Positions 36,134 to 47,490 of a stretch of DNA of 64,000 nt are shown in pieces. This DNA is from Aliiroseovarius salicola (GTDB lineage: Bacteria > Pseudomonadota > Alphaproteobacteria > Rhodobacterales > Rhodobacteraceae), in the NCBI RefSeq assembly GCF_027891095.1, contig NZ_JAQIIO010000006.1, positions 181,974 through 245,973 of the forward strand. The letters are read 5' to 3'. The notes under the pieces are model-generated. The model was not told where the DNA came from, ran no database searches, and was given only the letters and a program-made list of their open reading frames with translations. Made by a program: the position numbers and the translations under genes. The stretch's first letter is position 1. The number at the start of each line of letters is the position of its first letter.

Positions 36134-37447
36134 CTATCTTGGCAACACAAGTTCAATTTTTAGCCCACCAAAATCTTCGCTTTCCCCAAGCCGAATATGA
36201 CCACCATGGCTGCGCGCAATATCACTGGCGATGGCAAGCCCCAGCCCGACACCGGACCCTTTATTCTGGTTACGAGCGGCATCCAGGCGGGCAAATGGCT
36301 TCAGGGCTTCGCCGCGCATTTTGGCCGGAATACCGGGGCCATCATCCTCAACGACAAATCGCAAATCTCCACGCCCTGTCAAAACAGACAAACGCACCTG
36401 ATCACCATATCGCAGCGCATTGCCCACCAGATTGTCCAAAGCCCTCTCAATTGAAGCAGGGCGCATTCGCATCGTTCCCTCCGCCTCCAGTTCACCGGTC
36501 TTCACTCGACTTTCCGTGCGGTTGAACTTGGCGATCACCCGACGAGCGACCGCATTTGGATCTTCAGTTTCCGTCTGATCCGATTCAGCATCTGAACGCG
36601 CAAATGACAGGAAACTATCCACAAGCTGAGACATATCTTCGACATCACGTTCAAGTTCTGTCCGGTCTTTTTCCTCCAGCATGGACAGCGAGAGCTTCAT
36701 GCGGGTCAGAGGTGTGCGCAAATCGTGACTGACCCCTGACAGCATCATTGTACGCTGTTCAATCTGTCGCTCAATCCTCGCTCGCATATCCAGAAACGCC
36801 TTGCCAGCGGCCCTGACTTCTGTGGCCCCCGACAATCGATACGGCACCACCTGCCCTTTCCCGAAAGCCTCGGCCGCCCGGGCCAGACGGCGAATTGGAC
36901 GAAGTTGATTGCGCAGAAACAAATAGGCGATCACGGTCATCAAGAACCCGGTCGCGGCCATCAGCACAAGCAGTTGATGAGGATTTGTGGCAGACACGCG
37001 CGCTCGATCAAAACTGATCCGCATGTGACCGTGCCGGGTATCGAACCCCAGCACCACTTTCGCCTGAACAGTTTCAAAATCCACAGCACTCAGGTTTACC
37101 AACCCTTCGCGCAACACACGTTCAACAACACGTGCGGTAAAATCGGTAATGGCCCTGTCGCTCTTTACCGGATCTGACGGCAGAGCAATCTGCAACGCCA
37201 ACGGAACACCAAGAGGAGAAATTGCGGCCCGAGCGGCCACCGGGTTGGGCGCATCGTTCACCTGTTGCAAAAGATACGCCATCTCGACCACCACCGCGCT
37301 GGTCATCTGGACCGTGATTCTGTTGAAGTGGCGTTGGATGAACACCACTGAGACCACCAGTTGTATTGTCACGATGGGAACGATCAGGATAAGCGCCGCA
37401 CGACCGTAAAGACCTCGTGGCATGTAGTTTTTGAGCCATTTAAACAT
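36134..37447 (-). CDS. EnvZ-like sensor histidine kinase
   Basis: A 437-residue inner-membrane kinase. It has a helix near 17-38, a periplasmic domain to about 155, a second helix near 160-178, a HAMP domain (NQLRPIRRLARAAEAFGKG), the H-box GVSHDLRTPLTRMKL, and an ATPase domain with NLVGNALRYGD, EDDGPGIP and GLGLAIASDIARSHGG. The LRTPLTR H-box is typical of EnvZ-type kinases paired with OmpR-type regulators. No response regulator is adjacent, so the partner must be elsewhere. Confidence 0.88.
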   Translation of the reverse strand: MFKWLKNYMPRGLYGRAALILIVPIVTIQLVVSVVFIQRHFNRITVQMTSAVVVEMAYLLQQVNDAPNPVAARAAISPLGVPLALQIALPSDPVKSDRAITDFTARVVERVLREGLVNLSAVDFETVQAKVVLGFDTRHGHMRISFDRARVSATNPHQLLVLMAATGFLMTVIAYLFLRNQLRPIRRLARAAEAFGKGQVVPYRLSGATEVRAAGKAFLDMRARIERQIEQRTMMLSGVSHDLRTPLTRMKLSLSMLEEKDRTELERDVEDMSQLVDSFLSFARSDAESDQTETEDPNAVARRVIAKFNRTESRVKTGELEAEGTMRMRPASIERALDNLVGNALRYGDQVRLSVLTGRGDLRFVVEDDGPGIPAKMRGEALKPFARLDAARNQNKGSGVGLGLAIASDIARSHGGHIRLGESEDFGGLKIELVLPR

Positions 37448-37592
37448 GGGCTGACCCTATAGGGTTTCCAACTGACCTGAAAACCCAAGATTGCACGGTT
37501 CGCAAAAGACATTTGGTTGGCTAAGACGCCGCGTCCAACTTGCAAAGCCCGATATCCAGCGATTTTATGCTGGTCAAAGGAAAGGGATATCC

Positions 37593-38528
37593 ATGCGAAA
37601 TGCTCCCCCCAAGGCTTCTCAGCCTCTCGATGTGCGTCCCGAGGTCGGGGTTGCTATGACCATGGAGCCGGGTGTTCGTCGTGTCCTGGCCCCTAACCCA
37701 TCACCAATGACCTATTGGGGCACCAATACCTACATTCTTGGTGAAGGGGATGTCGCCATCGTTGATCCCGGACCGCTGAATCGAACCCATATGATGGCCA
37801 TTCTTGAAGGGCTGGAGGTTGGGGAACGCATATCTCACATCCTTGTCACCCACGCTCATGTTGATCATTCTCCTCTCGCTCGACCGTTGTCGGATGAAAC
37901 AGGCGCACCGGTTCTGGCTTTTGGCGACGCGCTTGCCGGGCGCAGCAACGTTATGAAAGACTTGGTCGCCGCTGGAATGAGCAGTGGTGGCGAAGGCGTG
38001 GATGCCGGATTTCAGCCGGACGAGAATTTGAACGATGGTGAAGAATTGCATATCGGCGGTATGGAGATCAAAACCATCTGGACCCCGGGTCATTTTGCCA
38101 ATCATGTCTGTTTCGCAACCAATGATGCAGTCCTGACCGGAGATCACGTGATGGGCTGGGCGAGTTCTCTTGTCTCTCCACCCGATGGTGATCTGACGGC
38201 CTTCATGTCATCTTGCGAAACACTTCGCCGTCGCGATGATCGGATCTACTATCCCGGTCACGGGGCGGCAATTGAGGATCCCGCCACTAGAATCAATTGG
38301 TTGATATCGCACCGTAAATCCCGCGAGGCAGATATCATCAAAGCGCTGTCTGACAATAATCCCAAATCCGTGGCTTCGCTGACTCGACAGATCTACACCG
38401 ATACCCCTGAGGCCCTGCTACCAGCCGCAGAACGCAATGTTTTTGCGCATCTCATCGATCTTACCGACCGCAATCGCGTCTTGGTGCGCCCGTATATCTC
38501 GATAGAGGCAGAATTTTTACTAATCTGA
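37593..38528 (+). CDS. MBL-fold metallo-hydrolase (LACTB2-like)
   Basis: A 311-residue metallo-beta-lactamase-fold protein with the metal site THAHVDHSP, a later GHFANHVCF histidine and GDHVMGW, followed by a C-terminal winged-helix-like domain. The layout resembles the LACTB2/glyoxalase-like branch, whose members act as ribonucleases or thioester hydrolases; the substrate is not evident. The ATG at 37593 follows AAGGAAAGGG. A small perfect hairpin (GAGAATT/AATTCTC) begins at the stop codon. Confidence 0.87.
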   Translation: MRNAPPKASQPLDVRPEVGVAMTMEPGVRRVLAPNPSPMTYWGTNTYILGEGDVAIVDPGPLNRTHMMAILEGLEVGERISHILVTHAHVDHSPLARPLSDETGAPVLAFGDALAGRSNVMKDLVAAGMSSGGEGVDAGFQPDENLNDGEELHIGGMEIKTIWTPGHFANHVCFATNDAVLTGDHVMGWASSLVSPPDGDLTAFMSSCETLRRRDDRIYYPGHGAAIEDPATRINWLISHRKSREADIIKALSDNNPKSVASLTRQIYTDTPEALLPAAERNVFAHLIDLTDRNRVLVRPYISIEAEFLLI

Positions 38529-38588
38529 GAATTTTCCCGAATTCTCCTCTTGCAGCGCAATTTCGACAAAGCTATACAGCGCCTCAGT

Positions 38589-38663
38589 TCCGGCGTAGCT
38601 CAGCGGTAGAGCAGTTGACTGTTAATCAATTGGTCGTAGGTTCGATCCCTACCGCCGGAGCCA
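38589..38663 (+). tRNA. tRNA-Asn (anticodon GTT)
   Basis: A 75-nt cloverleaf with acceptor arms TCCGGCG and CGCCGGA, discriminator G, encoded CCA, anticodon loop CTGTTAA and T-arm GTTCGATCC. Reads AAC/AAU asparagine codons. Confidence 0.97.
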
Positions 38664-40625
<1,962 letters not shown>

Positions 40626-41010
40626 ACGCCACATGACTTGTCAGATGTAGAGGCAAGGCTATAGCGACCCATTTCGTCGTCAAGGTCGCGCGTCCAATCC
40701 ACTTGTAATCCAGGCTCTATCACAACCAGAGAATGCGCAACTGTCCGGCTCGACAAACATCAGCACCAGCTTTGCCACCCATTACCCAAAATTCGACAAT
40801 CCATTCGTTCGGTGTGTGAAAATCACGCATAGGCTTGTCGCCGAAAAATCCAAGTTGAACGCGCGCGCCCCTCTTCACCCAAACCACTCTGAAATTCACT
40901 TCAAAGAAATTTAATTGCTTCGCTATGGCACCCCAACTAGCCTTGATGACACTTCAAAAGCGTCCCAAACCTAAGAGGATGCTCCAATAATTCCACTCCC
41001 GGGAGAAAAT
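40626..41010. other. Intergenic region upstream of the betaine-type ABC operon
   Basis: About 385 bp without a supported gene. It contains the promoter of the ABC operon. Only the ribosome-binding site GGGAG before 41011 is evident; no riboswitch or clear operator was recognised. Confidence 0.5.
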
Positions 41011-41985
41011 ATGACCAAATTTATGAAAAGTGTGAAAGGCATGGCGGCGATCGTCGTAATGTCTACCGCTACTACTGCCTATGCAGATTGTGGTGAAGTG
41101 TCGATTACCGAAATGAACTGGGCATCGTCACAGATCATCACCGAAGTTTCCAAATTCCTACTGGAACAAGGGTATGGCTGCACAGTTGAAAAAGTACCAT
41201 CCGCAACCACCACTTCAATAGCGTCGCTAGCCGAGAACGGCGAACCCGACATTGTGACCGAACTTTGGCTTAACTCATCTGGTGATGTTTTCGCGAAGCT
41301 CGAAGCAGATGGCAAAATCGAACGGATGGCCGATGTGCTGGATCCCGGCGGTGTAGAAGGCTGGTGGATCCCCAATTATCTGATTGAAGCGCATCCTGAA
41401 CTGGCAACCATCGAAGGCGTCATGGCCAACCCCGAATTGGTCGGTGGACGGTTCAACAACTGTCCCGACGGTTGGGGCTGCCGGATTGTGAATGACAATA
41501 TCATCACAGCACTGGGATTGCGCGACAGTTTGGAAGTCTTTGACCATGGTTCGGGTGAGACGCTGGGCACCTCGATTGCTTCGGCGTATGAGAACAAGGA
41601 ACCTTGGTTCGGCTATTACTGGGCACCGACGGCTGTCTTGGGCAAGTACCCGATGACAAAGGTTAAAATTGGTGAAATCGACGCAGATATTCATCTCGAA
41701 AACTCGAACCAGGATATCTCGAATCCTCGCGTATCCGATTTCCCGCCAGCTCCTGTTCTGACAATCGCCACCACCTCTTTGACAGAGCGTGAAGCAGATG
41801 CGGCCTCATTGATGCGCAATGTCAGCTTTGACATCAACATCCTGAACAGTGTTCTGGCATGGCAAGACGAAAACAGCGCCTCGGCTGAAGAAGCTGCCGT
41901 GTATTTCCTGACCAACCATTCCGACGTCTGGTCGACATGGATCAACGATGACGCCAAAGGCAAATTGTCGGCATTCATCAAGTAA
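41011..41985 (+). CDS. Glycine betaine/proline-type ABC transporter substrate-binding protein
   Basis: Periplasmic receptor of the ProX/OpuAC class, 324 residues, with a signal peptide (about 1-25, cut after AYA) and a mature ITEMNWASSQIITEVSKFLLE start. Tryptophans in EMNW, TELW, GWWIPNYL and PWFGYYW are candidates for the aromatic cage that binds a quaternary ammonium group. First gene of binding protein-permease-ATPase. Betaine, proline betaine, choline or carnitine are all possible ligands. Confidence 0.9.
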   Translation: MTKFMKSVKGMAAIVVMSTATTAYADCGEVSITEMNWASSQIITEVSKFLLEQGYGCTVEKVPSATTTSIASLAENGEPDIVTELWLNSSGDVFAKLEADGKIERMADVLDPGGVEGWWIPNYLIEAHPELATIEGVMANPELVGGRFNNCPDGWGCRIVNDNIITALGLRDSLEVFDHGSGETLGTSIASAYENKEPWFGYYWAPTAVLGKYPMTKVKIGEIDADIHLENSNQDISNPRVSDFPPAPVLTIATTSLTEREADAASLMRNVSFDINILNSVLAWQDENSASAEEAAVYFLTNHSDVWSTWINDDAKGKLSAFIK

Positions 41986-42121
41986 TCCGGTCAGTTGATT
42001 CAATCAAAACAATCCCTGGTGCCGCGCGGTTCTATAACGCGCGGCCCGTTTCAGTGGGATCACTTCAAAGCCTGGCAAGACGCAAAGTCCTGCCCTGCGC
42101 TTTGACGAGAGGTAACTAAAT

Positions 42122-43153
42122 ATGGCGACTTATGACTTTCTATTCGACGGGCTAGGCCTTCGCGAATGGTGTGACTCGGAAAAAGCCGGCGAGGCTCCGC
42201 TCTCAATGGCAGACCTGTTGGCCCAAGCCGGCGGTGGAGAAGAGGTTTCAGCATGGGCGTTGCCATTCCCCTCACTGGATGCGCTAAACGACTCCTGTGC
42301 CCAGGTCGCGCAATCGCGTGATTTGACCAAAGGAGTCGAAAACCTGTTCTTGGCGGTAAAAGACGCGCTTCGTGTGGTTCTGGATCCGCTGACCCAACCG
42401 CTAAGCTGGTTGTTGGATGGAACATTGTCGCTGTTTGAAGCCACACCCTGGTGGATTATGTTCCCGATCCTGATGCTGGTTGTTTACCTGTCGTCCAAGT
42501 CAATGCGGCTGGTGGCTTTTGTCACCGCATGCCTGTCGTTTCTGGCCTTTGTCGATCTTTATCAGCATGCCGTACAAACGCTGGGAATTATCTTTGTCTG
42601 TGCGGTTCTATGTGTGCTCTTTGGGGTGCCAATCGGCATTGCCATGTCTCGCAGTGACAGGCTGCAGCGGTTGATGATTCCAATTCTGGACATGCTGCAA
42701 ACCCTGCCCCCGTTTGTATATTTGATCCCTCTGATCTTCCTGTTCTCAGTAACCGAACCCAAGCTCTACGGCATCGCGATCATCCTCTATGCGATTGTCC
42801 CGGTGATCCGTCTGACCGATCTGGGGATCCGGCTGGTGGACAAGGATGTGATCGAAGCTGCGGACAGTTTCGGGATGACCGACAAACAGAAGCTCTTTAA
42901 TGTCCAGATCCCTCTTGCTCTTCCCAACATCATGGCGGGCGTGAACCAGACCATCATGATGAGCCTCGCAATGGTGGTGATTGCATCCCTCGTCTCTGCA
43001 CCGGGTCTGGGCGTGCTTGTCTTGCGTGGCATTCGTAATCTCGAACTTGGTGTCGGCCTGGTCTCGGGGCTGGGCATCGTCCTTCTCGCGATCATCCTTG
43101 ATCGCGTAACAAAGGCCGCCCTACACCGCGTCAACGCCGCGCAGAAACACTGA
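42122..43153 (+). CDS. Glycine betaine/proline-type ABC transporter permease (ProW-like)
   Basis: A 343-residue inner-membrane permease. Residues 1-95 are a soluble N-terminal extension, followed by about six helices and the coupling motif around GIAIILYAIVPVIRLTDLGIR and EAADSFGMTDKQKLFNVQIPLALPNIMAG. The N-terminal extension recalls E. coli ProW. It lies 136 bp after the binding-protein gene and 14 bp before the ATPase gene. Confidence 0.92.
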   Translation: MATYDFLFDGLGLREWCDSEKAGEAPLSMADLLAQAGGGEEVSAWALPFPSLDALNDSCAQVAQSRDLTKGVENLFLAVKDALRVVLDPLTQPLSWLLDGTLSLFEATPWWIMFPILMLVVYLSSKSMRLVAFVTACLSFLAFVDLYQHAVQTLGIIFVCAVLCVLFGVPIGIAMSRSDRLQRLMIPILDMLQTLPPFVYLIPLIFLFSVTEPKLYGIAIILYAIVPVIRLTDLGIRLVDKDVIEAADSFGMTDKQKLFNVQIPLALPNIMAGVNQTIMMSLAMVVIASLVSAPGLGVLVLRGIRNLELGVGLVSGLGIVLLAIILDRVTKAALHRVNAAQKH

Positions 43154-43167
43154 GTGAGAGCAGATAG

Positions 43168-44229
43168 ATGTCCAATAAAATCAAAATCTCGATCCGCAAC
43201 CTCTACAAGATTTTCGGCGCCAAGCCGGAAATGGCTTTGCAGCATGTGCTTGCAGGCACCAGCAAAGCCGACCTTCTCAAGGAACACGGCCATGTGCTTG
43301 GCCTGAAGGATATCAATATTGATATGCGAGAGGGTGAAATCACCGTTATCATGGGGCTTTCCGGATCAGGCAAATCGACCCTGATCCGTCATCTAAATCG
43401 CTTGATCGAACCCACATCGGGTAAGGTTGAAGTCGATGGCGAAGACGTTGTGGTCTATGGAGAAGAAGAGCTTCGCAGTCTCCGTCGGCAATCCATGTCG
43501 ATGGTGTTTCAGAACTTCGCTCTCCTGCCCCATCGAACTGTGGCGGAAAACGCGGGTACGACACTGAGTGTACGTGGTGTGCCGAAAAAGGAATACCTTC
43601 CCGAAGCGCTGAAATGGCTAGATCGGGTGGGATTGCATGGCTTCGGTGATCATTACCCCCACCAGCTGTCTGGCGGAATGCAGCAACGTGTGGGGATCGC
43701 GCGTGCACTGACGTCCAATTCACCAATCATGTTGATGGACGAAGCATTTTCGGCTCTTGATCCGCTGATCCGAACCGACATGCAGGATTTGCTTTTGGAA
43801 TTGCAGACCGAATTGCACAAGACCATCGTTTTCATCACCCATGACCTTGATGAAGCACTGAAACTGGCCGACCACCTGGTCATTCTGAAAGATGGATATG
43901 TGGTGCAACAGGGAGAACCACAGCACATCCTTCTGAATCCGAACGATCCATACATTGAAGATTTCGTCAGTGACATCAACCGGGCCCGCGTCTTGCGTGT
44001 ACGCTCAATCATGACCCCATTGAACGGACAAGACTTGCCGGCCGATGCGCATGGCGAAGTTGACTATGATGATACGTTGGAAAGCATGATCGCGAAATCC
44101 GGTGGGGATACATCGCATTCCTATATCGTCATGCGCGATGGAAATGCTGTCGGTACGTTGGAGATGACAAGTCTTGTCAGAGCTCTGGTTCCCCGTGTTG
44201 CGTCAGAGGCCGGGGCCCGGCAGTACTAG
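43168..44229 (+). CDS. Glycine betaine/proline-type ABC transporter ATPase (ProV-like)
   Basis: A 353-residue ATPase with Walker A GLSGSGKST, the Q-loop FQNFALLPHRTV, signature LSGGMQQRVGIARAL, Walker B IMLMDEAFSALD and the H-loop FITHDLDEALKLAD. The C-terminal 70 residues form the accessory domain of ProV-type proteins, probably a partial CBS region. N-terminal residues 1-45 match the ProV extension (YKIFGAKPEMAL). Third gene of the operon. Confidence 0.94.
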   Translation: MSNKIKISIRNLYKIFGAKPEMALQHVLAGTSKADLLKEHGHVLGLKDINIDMREGEITVIMGLSGSGKSTLIRHLNRLIEPTSGKVEVDGEDVVVYGEEELRSLRRQSMSMVFQNFALLPHRTVAENAGTTLSVRGVPKKEYLPEALKWLDRVGLHGFGDHYPHQLSGGMQQRVGIARALTSNSPIMLMDEAFSALDPLIRTDMQDLLLELQTELHKTIVFITHDLDEALKLADHLVILKDGYVVQQGEPQHILLNPNDPYIEDFVSDINRARVLRVRSIMTPLNGQDLPADAHGEVDYDDTLESMIAKSGGDTSHSYIVMRDGNAVGTLEMTSLVRALVPRVASEAGARQY

Positions 44230-44306
44230 CAACTGAGACGGATAGGTTGCTTCGACGGATAAGTCGCTTCTGCGCCCATCCTCAAAATCAAAAATTAGGC
44301 AACAAA

Positions 44307-44329
44307 TTCCAAGGCTCACAGCCTTGGAA
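44307..44329. terminator. Perfect inverted repeat after the ABC operon
   Basis: Ten-base arms TTCCAAGGCT and AGCCTTGGAA enclose a CAC loop, 78 bp after the ATPase stop. No T-run follows on either strand. It may stabilise the mRNA 3' end, act as a Rho-linked site or bind a protein. Confidence 0.45.
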
Positions 44330-44494
44330 CCCAATCATAGACGAGAAAACCTCGCGTTAATGAGGCACTAAGTGACAGAAAATATGTAGGGGTTTTCTAA
44401 TACGGCGTGTCTCATTTAGAGCGTCAGGTGCTTTCTTTCGCACCAGCGACAAGATGCAGCATGAGCTCGGAAATTGAGTTACACCCCATATGGG

Positions 44495-44584
44495 TGGCGG
44501 AGGAGGTGGGATTCGAACCCACGGTAGACTTTCACCTACGTCGGTTTTCAAGACCGGTGCATTCAACCACTCTGCCACTCCTCC
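44495..44584 (-). tRNA. tRNA-Ser (anticodon TGA)
   Basis: A 90-nt class II tRNA on the minus strand, with acceptor arms GGAGGAG and CTCCTCC, discriminator G, encoded CCA, anticodon loop CTTGAAA and a long variable arm (GTAGGTGAAAGTCTAC). Reads UCA serine codons and probably other UCN codons. Confidence 0.96.
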
Positions 44585-44768
44585 GACGAGAGGAGACATA
44601 ACGATGTCGATTTGATTCTGAAACCCCTGTTTCTTGCCAAAAGCTTGCCAGTTCTTGCTCATGCAACACAGCGGGGCACCACAAGACTTTTCACATCCCC
44701 GACAAGCCGCTAGTATAACCGCAATTGGGCAGAAACTGCCGACAGGCAAAAGAGTTTAGGGGCAAGAC

Positions 44769-45650
44769 ATGGTGAAAAAGACCACTATGAAAGTGGCGCT
44801 GATCCTGACAGGTGCGGTTGCGCTTGCAGGATGTAATGGCACCGACCTTCCGGGTTTTCTTAAGAAAAACGATGGAACACCTTCGGAACCGGTCGCAGGA
44901 GAGACCACCACCCACTCTGTTGAACGCGATGTTGAGGCACCTGAGGTCTTTCAGATGTCGGAAACAGGTCTGTGGGATGGCCGTCCAAGCCTTGGCGGCG
45001 TCTGGGTGGCTCATGCCGATGCAGAAGATCCTGAGCGTGTGATCATTCGCAATGAAAGCAATGGCAAGTTTGTCATTGGCGCCTTGTTCCGACGTGAACG
45101 AGACGTCCCTGGTCCGCGCTTCCAGGTTTCATCCGATGCAGCTGAAGCGCTTGGAATGCTAGCTGGCAGCCCCGTTGATCTGTCGGTGACTGCCTTGCGG
45201 AAGGAAATCGTTACACCGGAACCTATCGTCGAAGAGGTCGAGACGCCAGTACCTGCCCCTGACGAGATTAGCGAAACCGAGCTGGATGATCCTATCGCTG
45301 CGGCCTCTGCAGCACTGGATCGCGCTGAAGGCGTCGCGGACGCGACAGTGGCCGCAGCCCCCCCTCCGCCTGCTCCCAAGCCAGTTGCAGCTGCGCCCAA
45401 ACCTGTTGCCAGCGGACTTGCCAAACCCTATATCCAGATCGGAATATTCAACGTTGAAACCAATGCCGGGAATACCGCCGAAGCGTTGAAACGTGCAGGC
45501 ATGTTGCCGACCATTAAACCCGGCACCTCAAGCGAAAAGAAATTCTGGCGCGTCATCGTCGGGCCAACCACAAACAAATCCGAACGTTCCGCGATCCTGA
45601 AAAAGATCCGTGATCTTGGGTTTACCGACGCCTATTTCGTGACCAACTGA
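44769..45650 (+). CDS. SPOR-domain lipoprotein
   Basis: A 293-residue envelope protein with a lipobox ALAGC (Cys22), a middle region with Glu/Pro/Ala-rich linkers (about 150-215, including PPPPAPKPVAAAPKP) and a C-terminal SPOR domain (about 217-293, KPYIQIGIFNVETNAGNTAE, then GTSSEKKFWRVIVGPTTN). SPOR domains bind denuded septal glycan. This suggests a role in cell division or peptidoglycan turnover, fitting the dacC gene one base downstream. Confidence 0.88.
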   Translation: MVKKTTMKVALILTGAVALAGCNGTDLPGFLKKNDGTPSEPVAGETTTHSVERDVEAPEVFQMSETGLWDGRPSLGGVWVAHADAEDPERVIIRNESNGKFVIGALFRRERDVPGPRFQVSSDAAEALGMLAGSPVDLSVTALRKEIVTPEPIVEEVETPVPAPDEISETELDDPIAAASAALDRAEGVADATVAAAPPPPAPKPVAAAPKPVASGLAKPYIQIGIFNVETNAGNTAEALKRAGMLPTIKPGTSSEKKFWRVIVGPTTNKSERSAILKKIRDLGFTDAYFVTN

Positions 45651-45651
45651 T

Positions 45652-46842
45652 ATGATGGATTGCAAGATGTTTCTTCGCCTCCTCTCCCCGCTGATCCTGA
45701 TTGTCGTGCTGGCGCTTGGCGCCCTTCCCGCACGCGCTTTCGATACGCGCGCAGCCTCTGCCTACGTGCTCGACGTAACCACCGGCACTGTGTTGATGGA
45801 AAAAAATGCAGATGTGGCCCTGCCCCCCGCCTCCATGTCCAAACTGATGACAGTGAACTTGCTGTTTGAAGCATTGGCCGACGGGCGGGTGACAATGTCG
45901 ACCCCTTTTGCGGTCTCTGAAAGAGCCAAGAATATGGGAGGCTCGACAATGTTCCTCAACACGCAGGACCGCCCGACCGTCGAAGACCTTTTGCAAGGCA
46001 TCATCGTACAATCAGGCAACGATGCCTGTGTCGTGGTGGCCGAAGGGCTTGGTGGCACCGAAGAAGCGTTTGCCCGCATGATGACAGAACGTGCAAAAGA
46101 CCTCGGCATGGAAAATTCCAGCTTTGGAAACTCGTCAGGTTGGCCCGACCCTCGTCAACGCATGTCGATGAAAGATTTGGCCATTCTCACCAACCACATC
46201 ATCACTGATTTTCCGCAATATTACCCTTATTTCAGTCAGACCGAATATCACTATAAGGGACGCGCGCCAGACAATCGGTTCAATCGCAACCCCCTGCTGA
46301 ACCTCGGGATTGGAGCGGATGGACTGAAAACCGGCCATACGCAAGAGGCTGGATATGGTCTTGTTGGTTCGGCCCGACAGGGAAATCGACGTGTCATATT
46401 TGTTGTCTCTGGCATGAACTCTGAAAAGGAACGCGCGGAAGAAGCGGAAGCAATCGTAAACTGGGCCTTTCGCCAATTTTCCATGAAGACGCCGGTCAAA
46501 GCCGGAGAGCGTGTGACGGAAATCCCGGTCTGGCTTGGGGAGAACGACTCGGTTGGATTGACTGTAGAAAAGGATGTTGCACTTTTGGTATCTGCTCTCG
46601 GACGCGGGGCGCTGAATGCCGAAGTAAAATGGATCGGCCCCGTTGAAGCCCCTATCACAGCTGGTCAACAACTTGCCGAAATGGTTGTCAAACGCCCTGA
46701 TCTTCCCGATCAGATCATCCCCCTTGTTGCCGCCGAAGACGTGGCTTCAGGTGGGATTGGCAAACGTATGGGAGTGGCGGCTCAAAAGATGCTGGGCAAA
46801 GTCTTGGGACAAGACAGTGCTCTGGCAACTTTTTTAAATTGA
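45652..46842 (+). CDS. dacC: D-alanyl-D-alanine carboxypeptidase (PBP5/6 family)
   Basis: Low-molecular-weight penicillin-binding protein that trims the fifth D-Ala of muropeptides in the periplasm. The 396-residue product has a signal peptide ending ARA near residue 28, the active-site S61-M-S-K64, S121-G-N and K226-T-G motifs, and a C-terminal beta domain with a terminal amphipathic helix. It begins right after the SPOR lipoprotein stop and is followed closely by tmk. The exact dac paralogue name is uncertain. Confidence 0.93.
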   Translation: MMDCKMFLRLLSPLILIVVLALGALPARAFDTRAASAYVLDVTTGTVLMEKNADVALPPASMSKLMTVNLLFEALADGRVTMSTPFAVSERAKNMGGSTMFLNTQDRPTVEDLLQGIIVQSGNDACVVVAEGLGGTEEAFARMMTERAKDLGMENSSFGNSSGWPDPRQRMSMKDLAILTNHIITDFPQYYPYFSQTEYHYKGRAPDNRFNRNPLLNLGIGADGLKTGHTQEAGYGLVGSARQGNRRVIFVVSGMNSEKERAEEAEAIVNWAFRQFSMKTPVKAGERVTEIPVWLGENDSVGLTVEKDVALLVSALGRGALNAEVKWIGPVEAPITAGQQLAEMVVKRPDLPDQIIPLVAAEDVASGGIGKRMGVAAQKMLGKVLGQDSALATFLN

Positions 46843-46854
46843 CGGACCAGGATC

Positions 46855-47490
46855 ATGACTGAATCCAATGGGGTTGGGCTGTTCATCAGTTTTGAAGGCA
46901 TAGACGGTTCGGGTAAGTCCACTCAGGCTCGGTTGTTGGCAGATCATCTCCGTGCAATGGGGCACGACGTTGTTCTCACGCGCGAACCTGGTGGAAGCCC
47001 AGGTGCAGAGGAAATCCGGGCACTGGTTTTACAGGGTGATCCTGACCGATGGTCGGCGGAAACTGAACTCTTGTTATTCACAGCAGCACGTCGCGACCAT
47101 CTCGAGCGTTTGATCCGTCCGGCATTGGCCGAAGGCAAGATTGTGATCACCGACCGGTTTGCCGACAGCTCTCGGATCTATCAGGGTACGCGATCAGGTG
47201 ATCTTCGTGACACTGTCGACAAGCTGCACGAACTGATGATCGGGCAAGAACCCGATCTGACCTTCCTTATCGACATGGATCCCGAAACCGGTCTGGCCCG
47301 CGCAAAAGGCCGCGGAGGAGACGAGGAACGGTTCGAAGATTTTGGGGCAGATCTGCAAAAGCTGATGCGTAAAGGGTTTTTGGCACTCGCAGAACGCGCT
47401 CCGGATCGTTTCCGCGTGATCGACGGCGGGCGGGACATGGTAACGGTTGCATCCGAAGTGGCCAAACTGGCAGAAGACGCCCTGACATGA
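46855..47490 (+). CDS. tmk: Thymidylate kinase
   Basis: Phosphorylates dTMP to dTDP. The 211-residue protein has the P-loop FEGIDGSGKST, the DR motif in ITDRFADSSRIYQG, and the REPGG segment that binds the nucleotide. It overlaps holB by ATGA, the common tmk-holB arrangement. Confidence 0.97.
   Translation: MTESNGVGLFISFEGIDGSGKSTQARLLADHLRAMGHDVVLTREPGGSPGAEEIRALVLQGDPDRWSAETELLLFTAARRDHLERLIRPALAEGKIVITDRFADSSRIYQGTRSGDLRDTVDKLHELMIGQEPDLTFLIDMDPETGLARAKGRGGDEERFEDFGADLQKLMRKGFLALAERAPDRFRVIDGGRDMVTVASEVAKLAEDALT

Noticed and set aside
44625..44655. Possible third copy of the intergenic repeat (TTTTGGCAAGAAA on the minus strand)
   Set aside because: Only about 13 bases match the tail and the G+C-rich palindrome is missing, so chance similarity is likely.
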